A stretch of DNA of 64,000 nt from Linanthus parryae. Its lineage: Eukaryota > Streptophyta > Magnoliopsida > Ericales > Polemoniaceae. The position numbers and the translations under genes were made by a program. Below are positions 51,640 to 61,845 of this stretch, in pieces. Position 1 is the stretch's first letter. Each line of letters begins with the position of its first letter. The notes below the pieces were generated by a model, which searched no databases, had not been told where the DNA came from, and saw only the letters and a list, made by a program, of their open reading frames with translations. Where the stretch lies: positions 73,874,127-73,938,126 of the forward strand of contig JALGPY010000006.1 of assembly GCA_023055425.1 (NCBI GenBank), read 5' to 3'.

Positions 51640-54600
51640 TTACCTTTCTTCTGTGTGATCTCTAAGAAAATGATGTCTCACATCTATGTTCTTTGTCTTT
51701 GAGTGTTGGATTGGATTCTTAGAAATAGAAATGGCACTTGTATTGTCACAGTTTATAGGCACATTTCTGAAATTATATCCATGGTCTCTTAGCTGTTGTG
51801 CAATCCATGGAACCTGTGAACAACAAGCTCCAGCTGCAATGTATTCAACTTCTGCAGTTGATAGAGCTACTGAATTCTGCTTCTTTGAATGCCAACTTAT
51901 TAATGAAGATCCAAGAAATTGGCAGCATCCAGAAGTACTATTTTTGTCTACTTTGTATCCTGCAAAGTCTGCATCTGAATATCCACTCAATAAAAAATTA
52001 GACATTCTCGGATACCAAAGCCCCAAGTCTTTGGTTCCATTAAAATATCTAAAAATCCTTTTCACGGCAATTAAATGACTTTTTTAGGATCAGCCTGAAA
52101 CCTTGCACACATGCACACACTAAACATAATATCTAGTCTACTAGCAGTTAGATACAGAAGTGAACCAATCATACCTCTGTATTCTTTCTAATTTACACTC
52201 TTACCAGTTGTGTCCTTGTCTAAAGACAATGATGAACTCATAGGGGTCTTTACAACCTTGGACTGTGAAATGTTATACTTGTTTAACAAGTTCAGGGTGT
52301 ACTTTCCTTGATGTACAAAAATTCCTTTCTTCATTTCATGTACATGAATTCCAAGAAAGAAATTCAGTTCTCCCATCAAGCTCATTTCAAATTCCCTGCA
52401 CATTAGACTTGAAAACTCTTTTGAAAGAGCATCATTAGTAGCACCAAATAGAATATCATCTACATATATCTGAACAAATAAAATATCTTTTTCCTGACTC
52501 TTGATAAAAAGAGTTTTATCAACCAGACCTCTCTTAAAACCATTTTCCAACAAATATTTTGAGAGTCTGTCATACCAAGCCCTTAAAGCTTGCTTAAGTC
52601 CATATAAGGCTTTGTCCAGTTTATAAACATAATCAGGAAAAGTTTCATTTTCAAAACCTGGTGGTTGAGCAACAAATACTTCTTCTTGTAAATAACCATT
52701 CAGAAAAGCACATTTGACATCCATTTGGAAAAGTTTTATGTGATTATGTGATGCAAATGCAAGAAGTATTATAATAGGTTCTAACCTTACAACAGGGGCA
52801 AATGTTTCCTCATAATCAATACCTTCCTCTTGATTGTATCCCTGTGCAACCAGTCTTGCTTTGTTTCTCACAACCTTACCTTTTTCATCAGGCTTATTTT
52901 TGAACACCCATCTTGTTCCAATCACTGATTGATCCTTTGGTCTAGGATCCAAATTCCAAACCTTGTTTCTTTCAAACTCATTCAGCTCATTCTGCATTGC
53001 AATGATCCAGTCTACATCTTCTAGTGCTTATTTTACATTTTTGGGCTCAATGAGTGATACAAAAGCACTGAATGCACACAGGTTTGTCAATTGACCTCTT
53101 GTCTGAGTTCCAGTTGTTGGATCTGATATAATATTCTCAGCAGGATTATCCGAGAGATATTTTAACTTCTTTCTGGATGTCCAAGTGTATGGACCTTCAA
53201 GGCTTTGAGTTCTTGATACAGTAGAAGGAGCATCATCTTTCGTGTCAATCTCAGTCTCAAGGCTTTGAGATTTTGGCTTTGCAGGGGGTTCAAGGCCTTG
53301 AGATTCTTCTGAAAGTTTTTGGTGCTTAGTTTTGCTCTTGATGACTTTCTCAAGGTCTTCATCAGCCTAATATTTATTCAAACTAAGACCTGCAAAACTT
53401 TCACTCAGAGAATCATCAGTACTTTCATCGAAAACAACACGAGTACTCTCCTCTACAATCTTAGATCTCTTATTTTAGACCCTGTAAGCTTTGCTGGTTT
53501 GAGAAATACCAAGAAACACACCTTCATCACTTCTAGCATCAAACTTACCAAGATTATCTTTGCCATTGTTATGCACAAAGCAAGTACGAACAAAAGGCTT
53601 AAAGTAAGCAACACTAGGCTTCCTGCCTTTAAACAGTTCATAAGGGGTTTTCTTCAAAATTGGCCTTATCAAACATCTATTGAGCACATAGTTGGCAGTA
53701 CTAAAAGCTTCTGCCCACAAAGATTTTGGCAAATTACTTTCAAGTAGCATGGTTCTAGACATATCTCCAACTGTCCTATTTTCCCTCTCAACTACACTTT
53801 GCATAAAATAAATCAAAATCAAGTTGATCAAATTCCCTATCATGATCACTTCTAATAGATGCAACAGGTAAATATTTCAAGGTTTGAAGCTCTTTGCAAA
53901 GTTTAGAAAATTCAGATAATGCTTCTGAATTTTTTTCTAATAAACATAACCCAACTATATCTAGAGTAACCACCAACCACAACAAGCATATATCTCTTAC
54001 CTCTGGGTGTTTGAACCCTCATAGGACCACACAAGTCCATATGCATCAATTCTAAGGGTCTGGAGGTACTTACAAAATTTTTTTGCTTGAATGAGCTTCT
54101 GGTTTGTTTACCTTGAGTACATGCCTTGCAAAACTCATCATCCATGAATTTGAGGATTGGTAATACCCTCACCAGATCTTTTGAGATGAGCTTATTCAAA
54201 GAATGCATGCTTATATGACCAAGCTTTCTGTGCCATGGTTTTGAGTCATCCTTCAAAGCTTTGAGACACTTCAGACTATCACCTGCAACTTTGTCAGTAC
54301 ATAGTGCATAAACATTATGTGACCTAGGAGCTGTGAGTATGCAATTGCCTGATTTTTCATCTTGCACCACACATTTCTGCTTGTCAAGAATTACGTTATT
54401 AGCTTTGTCACAAAGCTGAGAAATACTCAATAAAGTATACTTAAGAACATCAACTAAATAAACATCAGAAATTGAATATGCAGAATTGTTACCAACACTT
54501 CCAATACAAATTATGTTGCACTTTGAGCTCTGAGAATAAAGATTTCTTCCCACTCATATGCCTGGAACATCCAATATCCATTTCTGATCTTTCAAAGCTT
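51640..54600 (-). pseudogene. Element E pol: protease, integrase, reverse transcriptase, RNase H (broken)
   Basis: Minus strand. The protease site near 54590-54560 is damaged: WILD runs out of frame into GCSRHMSG, as if a few bases were lost at the catalytic motif. Next come pre-integrase (WHRKLGHISMHSLN), integrase start (MHMDLCGPM), the integrase core end (53864-53475, ERENRTVGDMSRTML), reverse transcriptase (52997-52188, GTRWVFKNKPDEKG, FVQIYVDDILFG) and RNase H (52065-51640, STAEVEYIAAGACCSQVPW). Stops or shifts lie between most blocks, so no product is expected. Sequence blocks fit the Sirevirus (Maximus/SIRE) lineage. Confidence 0.85.
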
Positions 54601-54759
54601 TGGTGACATCATGCAAAATTCAATCAATGCCTCAACAGGCTATTAGACCAAGTGTAGAATTTGGATTCATACTCAGAGTCAACCATGTTAGGTGGTCTAA
54701 CTCCTTTTGGAACCCAAATCTGTTTCACTTGTCCCTTAATCTTATAAAGGATAGGTGTT

Positions 54760-56486
54760 CCTCATTATGTGAGGTTCTGTCCTTCTAAAGGGGCAAGTTA
54801 CTTTTATATGTCCTATTTCACAACAGTAATGACACTTTGGAGAACGTCTGTTTCCTGCTTTCACAAAAGTGGTTTGGCTTTTTCTTGGATAATTTGGGCT
54901 ATATCCAATTCCACTTTCCTAAACAGAATGCATACTTCCTCCAAGCATAAGACTTAGCTTATGCTCAGCAAAAATTGAGAGAATTTTCTTGGATTCCTGA
55001 AGCTTACTAGTCAATGAAGTATTTTGTTGTTCTAAATCATCATAATGATTTTTTAGATCAACAAACTTGTCATTTAAAATAGTGTTTTGATCAACTACTT
55101 CTTTGACTTGTGATTTCAAAGCTTTGAATCTATTGTCCAAGGCTTTGAAGTCACTAACAATTTTTAACTTAATAGCTTCAAGAATTTTTTTTTGAAAAAC
55201 TAAATCTAAATTTTCTTTTGCCTGCTCATGAACCTTCATTTTCAAAGAATCAATCTCATTTCTGTAACTCTCCTCATTTAAAAACATGCTTTTGAGAATT
55301 TCAGGCAACACATCAGAAGGACTTGATAAGTGATTTTTTACCATGTCTTCAATTGGCTTCACTGTATAATGGTCCTTTTGGTGTCCAGCCATTTAACAGA
55401 GATTGGCTTGCTCATCATCAGAATCTGAGTCTGAATCACTCCATGAGGCTACCATTGCCTTCTTCCTTCAGTTGTCATTTTCCTTCTTTGAAAATTGTAT
55501 GATGTTCTTCTTTTGAGGACAGTCTCTCACCAGGTGATCTGCATCTCCACATTCATAGCAATTCATAATTTTACGTTTATATGATTGTGAAGAAGACTTA
55601 CCTTTCTGATCCTTGCTGGTTGAGGATATGAACTTTTCTTTGTTGTAATCCTTGTTCCCAGAGTTCCTCTTTTTCTTGGGAATTCTGGCCAAGGCTTTGG
55701 AAATCAAGGCTAAGACTTCCTCCTCCTCATCATCATCATCATCCTCTGGTTCAAGGTTTTAGGATTTTTCATTGTCTTTTCCCTTGAGTGCCATATTCTT
55801 GATGTTGTCACTCAGTTCACCATCAACCTCCTTCATAGAGATCTCATGAGTGAGTAACTTTCCTTGCAGATCATCAAGTTCTAGAATGCTTAAATCCCGA
55901 GCTTATTCAATAGCAGTAGTTTTAGGCTGCCATTTGGCTTTAGGCAAGCTTCTGAGAATCTTCTTGACTTTTTCTTCATTTGAGAATACTTTTCCCAAAG
56001 TCTCCAAGTTGTTCACAATATATGTAAACCTTTTAAACATATCTTTGATGGATTCATCAGAATTCATCTTAAACAGTTCATAGTGCCTCACAAGGATATT
56101 AATCTCTGTCTGGTTGACTTGGCTAGTTCCTTCATAGGTAACCGTCAACTTATCCCAGATCTCCTTTGCATCTTTGCAGTTGGATATCCTGCTGAATTCA
56201 TCTGCACTAAGAGCACAATATAATAATTTCAAAGCTTTGTAATTTTTTGATACCTTTTCCAGTTCAGTAACTGAAAGATCTTTATCAGGTTTGACAGTTC
56301 TAACACCATTGAAAGTAGTATAGAACAGGTTTGGCCCATTCACAGTAATAGACCATAGTTCCATGTCCTGATCTATGATGAACATTTTCATCAATTCCTT
56401 CCAATGAACAAAATTATCACCACAGAACAGTGGAGGTCTATTAGCTGCCCTTCCCTGTGAGAATCCTCCTCACCTACAAATCTCAT
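54760..56486 (-). pseudogene. Element E gag with two zinc knuckles (broken)
   Basis: Minus strand from ATG 56486. The early frame is shifted compared with the related gag in element H at 63230. The main gag piece 56394-55903 (LWSITVNGPNLFYTT to LRSLPKAKWQPKTT) is followed by stops near 55900, 55758, 55465 and 55393. A zinc knuckle CYECGDADHLVRDC lies near 55560-55519. A coiled-coil region (55392-54919, FKALDNRFKALKSQVKEVVD) and a second knuckle, CHYCCEIGHIKVTC, near 54837-54796 follow. A long gag with coiled coil and extra knuckle is Sirevirus-like. Confidence 0.8.
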
Positions 56487-56524
56487 TGTCATAAGATTGT
56501 TAGATCTTTAAATTGTGACCCAAT

Positions 56525-56536
56525 GCTATGACACCA
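56525..56536 (-). other. Element E primer-binding site (degraded)
   Basis: The complement reads TGGTGTCATAGC, two bases from the 5' LTR. It differs by two substitutions from TGGTATCAGAGC of initiator tRNA-Met. Confidence 0.65.
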
Positions 56537-56538
56537 AT

Positions 56539-58040
56539 TGAAAGTGTGTAATGTAGGTGTAAACAGGTATATAAATATACTAGAAGGGGGGGGGGGGTTA
56601 ATAGAATATGCTAGCTTTTGCCAAAACACATTTTTTTAAACTTAAGTAGAGCAAACTGATGATATCTCAAAGCTTTGAAAAGGATTTGAGAAGCTTAAAG
56701 ATATAACAACAGAGTATAGAGGCTCCAAAGCTTGAGACTTGGAAAGCTGCAAAGCTTTGAAACTTCCAATATAAACTGTATGTAAATGCAAAAAAAAGTA
56801 AATAGCAAGAAGACATAGATTTTACAGAGTTCAGTCACAATTGGACCTAGTCTCTGCCTGACGGATCTAATCCATCCAGGATTCAAACAAAACTTCGTAT
56901 TAATCACCCAGATTTAGCCCTAGATCTCAAGCCAAAGTGAGTTACCTTATACTTATACAGCTTGTGGTTCCCAACCTATCTAGTTACAGGCTACAACCTG
57001 TTGAAACAATAAGAACCTCTTGTCGTTCACTTGAACAACCAAACTACTAATTTTAGTGAGGTTTTAGAGATGAAGAATAAATAATACTATTGATTACAAT
57101 AAGAAGAACTCATAAAAGATAAATTGTTTAAACCTGGAAGAGTTCTTCTGAATTTGAATGATCCTCAGTTTGCTAGAGTTGAATTCCTGAATGATTTGAA
57201 GAGTTGTATGAACTTGATATTCCCAGTAAGTTGCTCTCTTCAAAACCACGATCTCTTTATATCTTATAATTCTCTGCAATTCAAATTTAAGTAGCTGATC
57301 TGAGTCTGCAACTGACTTGAGAATTTCAGGAACAAAATTCCTAAAATATCTCCTATCTGATAAGCTCCTACAAACAGCTTAATTTGAATGCATTGCTGAT
57401 CTGTTTATGGATGTTGGAGTATCCAACAAACCTGCATATACTCAGCAAACAAGTTCAAACAAATAACAATACAACCTAGCAAAAAGATCTGCTTGAAACA
57501 GCAGCTATCAGTTAATGAGAAACCTATGCTAGAGTCATCTATTGACTGTTCTGAGTTAACAAAGATATTCAATCTCATGAGTATGTCAAGAAACTATTAT
57601 AGATCACACAATAATAGATACTAATTAGCTTGTATCAAGTTCTAAGTATCACTGAATCCACCTGCATACAGGAAGATGATTAGAAGAGCTTAGCAGTAAA
57701 GAGTAACTAGAATATCTCAAAGCTTTGAAGCTTTGCCTGCTAACATCACCAGAATGAACATTGGACTCTCAATCCAACTTAGTCCTGCAATGATCAACTT
57801 AGAACATAGATTTCTAAATGAAATCAAATAATTTATCCATATCATCATCAAAACATTACCAAAACCTGCACTAAAACAGTTAGATAGAACAGCATATAGG
57901 AACTGCTACAGTAACTCAAAGCTTTGAAGCTTTGGTACTTAGCAATTTCTTATGCTTGTGTTTCTGGCTTTCATCATCAAGGAGCTAAGCTCTCTGCTTG
58001 TATTTTCACAACATAATGTCCATGAGCTTCAGACTTATCA
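56539..58040 (-). repeat. Element E 5' LTR (right copy)
   Basis: 1502 bp. It diverges from the left copy at many positions and has small indels. Contains CAAAGCTTTG at 56668, 56750, 57718 and 57917, and a G13 run at 56585-56597. Followed by target duplication AATTA (58041-58045). Confidence 0.9.
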
Positions 58041-58045
58041 AATTA

Positions 58046-59703
58046 GTTAATCTCAAAGGATAATAAGTTGATTTTTAAATAAATTAAATATAATTTTTCT
58101 AATAAAATAGGTGGAGAAGTAATTTTAGAAAAACTTAGGAATAGTATCTTTAATCAGTGTTTACCTCAACACCGATTACAATAGTTATTTTTCATATTTA
58201 TTAATATATGTTAGACAACACTTGTTTTTCCTAATAGATTTTTTTATGATGTCATCGCCTAGACAATTTAGTATCTAGTTCTTTTATTAAACTATTAAAA
58301 ATATATCTCCAATAATTAATTAAACAATAGAGTACTATAGGAAAGTTAAATATAATTGTTAGGATATCAAGAATAAAATGTATTATTTTATAATGAAGTA
58401 TAATCTAGTATTTGTAATTGAGAAGTTCTAAATCTAAACATTTTTTTCACGTATAAAATATACGGGTATTATTTACGAAATTGAGTATTAATATTAAATA
58501 ATTATAATTTGAGAATATAATTATTATAAACTCGCTCACTTTTGACAAGTACAGCAACAAAGAAATATTTAGACTTTGTCTTAATTGGACTCTCCCATGT
58601 CATATCACCCAGTAGTAAAACTTGCGATTAATTAGAAGTAATAACTTTGTAGGTGATGAGTTCGTAGACGAGGGCTACGCCTATTTTTAAAAGCTTACAT
58701 GTTGTTTGCTGCGTTTGAGGTGAGTACACATGCCAAGTCTAGCATGCCCAGCTTCCTTCGTGTCGGAATATAATTTTATTATTTGTCTCAATACGTGTTT
58801 TTATGATATTACTGTTTTATCTGAGATTTGATTTTGTTTTGAAATAGATGTTGTGAGAATGTCACACGAGAATAATAATCTGTTGATAACGTAAAGTGGA
58901 AAGATTTGTGCGGGGATCGTTATTATTATTGTCGATGTTGACTTCGGTCACTCGGCCCGTGATTAGATTGGTAACCTGCCGGGTCGCTCCATGTACTCAC
59001 CTATCTGGCCGCGAGGAGTCTTAGGGGGGTGCCGGCACTTAAGGTCTTGGTAGCTTAGTGAAAGTAGATCTTCCCCGTATCAACAAGTTAATAATATGGC
59101 TTTCTTTGAGAAATAGATTTTTATAAAAGGAAAGAAGAGATAGATTGGGAATGTATTCCCCGTTTGAGATATAAAATGAAAGAAGATATATATTGGGTAT
59201 CATACTCCCCGTTTGAGATATATGAGGAAGGATTGAGATGCTAGGTAAAAAGAAAGAGAATTTCATGTGTGTCATAATATTCATAATTTATTCTTCAAAT
59301 GATTTATTCAGATATTGTTCATACTCCTTTTTGATTGTTTTTGAAAAAATATTTCTCGTAATTTGTTTATAAGCTTGGGTGTTTACTTAATCAGTATTTC
59401 ATTGCTGACTTTAGAAAAAATGTGGTCTTTGTCCCCCCCCCCCCCCCCCCCCGCAGGTCCTTAGAGCTGGATTATGGGGTAGCAGGATTCAACACTCATC
59501 GAGTATTTTTGTTAGTATTCGAATAAGTCAAACTCTTAGTATCACTTCATCTCGTGTAATAGTATATTATGTTGAGACAATTAAGAGTTGTAATATATAA
59601 CTATGAGATGCGTTTTTCTTGATTCCCGCCGCTCCATTTTGAGTAACACCCTCCTAGGATCTCCGGTCCGGAATGGAAAGCTTGGGGATCGAGGGGTGTT
59701 ACA
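58046..59703 (+). repeat. Right part of solo LTR F
   Basis: AT-rich then mixed sequence, no ORF of note. A C20 run sits at 59433-59452, and the LTR end GGGGTGTTACA at 59703 is followed by GATCA. Confidence 0.8.
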
Positions 59704-59708
59704 GATCA

Positions 59709-60990
59709 ATTCTTCATGGGACAACGAGACCACCGTACCAATACAACTGTCATCCTCACTGAAATTCGGCGCTTTCAGAATAAAACCCGAAGGCTTAATA
59801 ACTTGAAGGAACATGTTCATCTGGATCATTAAATGGAACCAAGATGAGGCCAGGTGGCGCTGGCACCAGCGACGGGTGAAGAGTAACATCTTTCGTGGAA
59901 TCCGGTGAAGAGGTTTTATTGACTGGCAGTTGAAGCATGAAACAAGAGAGGTCATTTTCCTCCATTGAGTCTGGTTACGTAAAGGTGAGAGAGACCCCAT
60001 GGATTCATTGCAAGAGAGGTTATCGGAAACGGTAAAGAGATGAATGTTAGTTAAATGTTCTTCTCTTCTTTCAAAGGCTAGAAGAGATATGGGAGTTTGT
60101 AGGGGGGCTGCATGTGGTGGTACAGTTCCTGAAATGGTAGGACCCGGAGATGAACCGGTTTGTGTAATAAGGGAGGAACTGTTGGTTTCTGGGGAAAGAT
60201 TAAAGCCATCACATTTACCCGAGATATGATTGGTTAGGTGTGAAAAGGAGATAGCTTGAAATGGGTCAGAGAGAACATGGATCGGGTTAACAGGAGAAGG
60301 ACATTGGGTGCGACATTTAAATTGGCAGGGTGGAAGGAAAGTGTTGGGTCAGGCTGTGTAGACGGGTCAGACGAATATGGGCTAAGGATGGGCTGGGTTA
60401 AGGAGAGAGCATGATCATGGAAACTGGGCCCAACCAATTTGAGCAGTTAGAGGAAAAAAAGGTTGTTGGACCAACTGCTGGAATTCCATCGGATCCAAAG
60501 ACGACCCAGGAATGAAGTAGCCATTCGAGGAGGATCCGTCAATGAGGGAAAGGACAATATTGCCCCTGACCTCCTCTTCTGCCATTATAGCTTCGTCGGA
60601 TCAGCTTGAAGCATGTACTAACTTAACTTTTGTTGTCTGGTTTGGACCAACTGCATTGAAAGCCTTTATATTTGTAGTAAAAAGAGGCTTCTCCGCGGCC
60701 GTATGAAACTGCAGAGAGACATGAAAAGGAGAGCTATGATATTTCTCCACTAAAACTAGAACTTCAAAAATGATCCACTTTGGCGGTACCTCAATTTCAG
60801 TTGGCTTGATGTAAGTTCCTGGCACTAACGGTTCATCCAAACGTACCCCGACTTTAACCCTAAATTCAATCATGTTGGTGTACCTATCAAGATCTCAGTC
60901 CACATGCAACAGATTACCAGCAAGGTAACGTAGCCTTATCTAGAGGGTTAAAACGATGGAACAAATTCAACCAGATCGTGCAGTCTGTAT
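59709..60990 (-). pseudogene. LINE G ORF1 upper fragment
   Basis: Minus-strand frames, several stops. Near 60960-60770 a gag-like L1 ORF1 segment is seen: RYLAGNLLHVD, then NMIEFRVKVGVRLDEPLVPG, then PPKWIIFE. In plant L1 ORF1 this stretch precedes a CCHC knuckle, and here the following bases look like a knuckle whose cysteines are mutated. The Pro/Ser-rich remainder down to 59709 fits the variable ORF1 tail. It continues across solo LTR F at 33175. Confidence 0.55.
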
Positions 60991-61845
60991 TGTTGTAATC
61001 TCCCGGGCAATGAGGTCGCACTTGTGAGAATTCGTAGTCATTGATTCATCCAAGGATTGCTTCATCTGGTTGACTTCTTCCTACATGGTGGTTTTCAGAG
61101 CCGGGAGGGCTGGCTGAATAGGGTTTTGAGGGTTTCAATCCTCTATAAAAATAGAGCCAAGGAGGACCTCCGAAGGTGTGCCTTCTTGGTTGTTGTCGTC
61201 TATGGCCATGAGATCCGATCTGAGCTACTTGCCGTTGATTGGTTAGATCTCTTTCACGCTGGGTTCCCCCAAAATGTATATAGATGAATAGGCTAGGTAC
61301 AAGATGAAGCTTAATCACTTGTGCTCGGATTACATTTGATTTAGAGCTAACAATCTTTTAACAAAAACTCAAATAAATCAAAGGAAAAAGAGAGGTAGAT
61401 AAAAGAGGGTGGAAATAAGTTGTACTTGCTACAGAGGAAAGAGACAGCTTGTTGTCAGCAATTCAGTACAGAATACTATGAGTGAAAGCCAGAAGGTACC
61501 GTCCTTTTTATAATAGTCACTAGAGCAAGCCAATGGCTGACATGTGTCTGTATGGACGACACATGACCCATTAAGTTAGCGTACCCTTAGTCCCTGGAGA
61601 CCATCGCATATGACGTCAGACATGTATAACATGATCTGGTGCTTTTGGTGCACAGTTGTGAGGGCACATGCAGGCTGCAGATAGGTCTACGTGGTAGTGA
61701 ACTAGTTCTTCATTCTTGAGTGTCTATAGTAAACTAAATAAATTCAATTTAAATATAAATATATAAAATGATATTTATAAATAGCTTTAAATATTTATGA
61801 GCATTGTTTTCTCTCTCTAGAAATCCTCTCTCCAGTAAGCCTCGT
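60991..61845 (-). other. Unresolved retroelement-like segment
   Basis: On the minus strand this has a TATA-like TATAAAAAGG (about 61511-61502), a pyrimidine-rich leader, and a start ATGGCC near 61208 followed by an acidic frame containing EEVNQMKQSLDESMTTNSH with stops. It could be the LINE 5' UTR and ORF1 start, or the LTR and gag start of a separate gypsy element. No LTR pair, clear primer site or duplication is visible. Confidence 0.3.

Larger units (their letters stand above)
34498..58040 (-). mobile_element. Sirevirus-like Ty1/copia element E with envelope-like ORF
   Basis: Left LTR 34498-34510 plus 47377-48881, right LTR 56539-58040. The target duplication AATTA is at 34493-34497 and 58041-58045. 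Ends are TGAAAG and CCCA/ATCA. On the minus strand the order is LTR, primer site, gag, protease, integrase, reverse transcriptase, RNase H, envelope-like ORF, purine tracts, LTR. About 10.7 kb without element D. The LTRs differ at many sites, and all ORFs are broken. A palindromic decamer CAARGCYTTG recurs about 20 times through it. Confidence 0.9.
33181..59703 (+). mobile_element. Solo LTR F (Ty3/gypsy type), split by element E
   Basis: Ends TGTAATACCC at 33181 and GGGGTGTTACA finishing at 59703. It is flanked by the target duplication GATCA (33176-33180 and 59704-59708). Removing element E leaves 33181-34497 plus 58046-59703, about 2975 bp, with no internal region, primer site or polypurine tract: a solo LTR from LTR-LTR recombination. 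Ends and size fit gypsy chromovirus LTRs. Orientation is inferred from the ends. It has a C20 run at 59433-59452. Confidence 0.85.
29270..60990 (-). mobile_element. LINE G (L1-type non-LTR retrotransposon), decayed and interrupted
   Basis: The minus-strand L1 order is preserved: ORF1 remnant (60990-59709, continuing 33175-32980) and then ORF2 (32856 down to about 29270). Solo LTR F splits ORF1, so about 5.5 kb of LINE is spread over 32 kb. Both ORFs have many stops and frameshifts, marking it as the oldest recognisable layer of this nest. The 5' end is uncertain and no flanking duplication could be defined. Confidence 0.75.

Noticed and set aside
56668..57926. CAAAGCTTTG motifs as heat-shock elements
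   Set aside because: The canonical element needs GAA and TTC blocks two bases apart; the palindrome does not give that spacing, so no such role is claimed.
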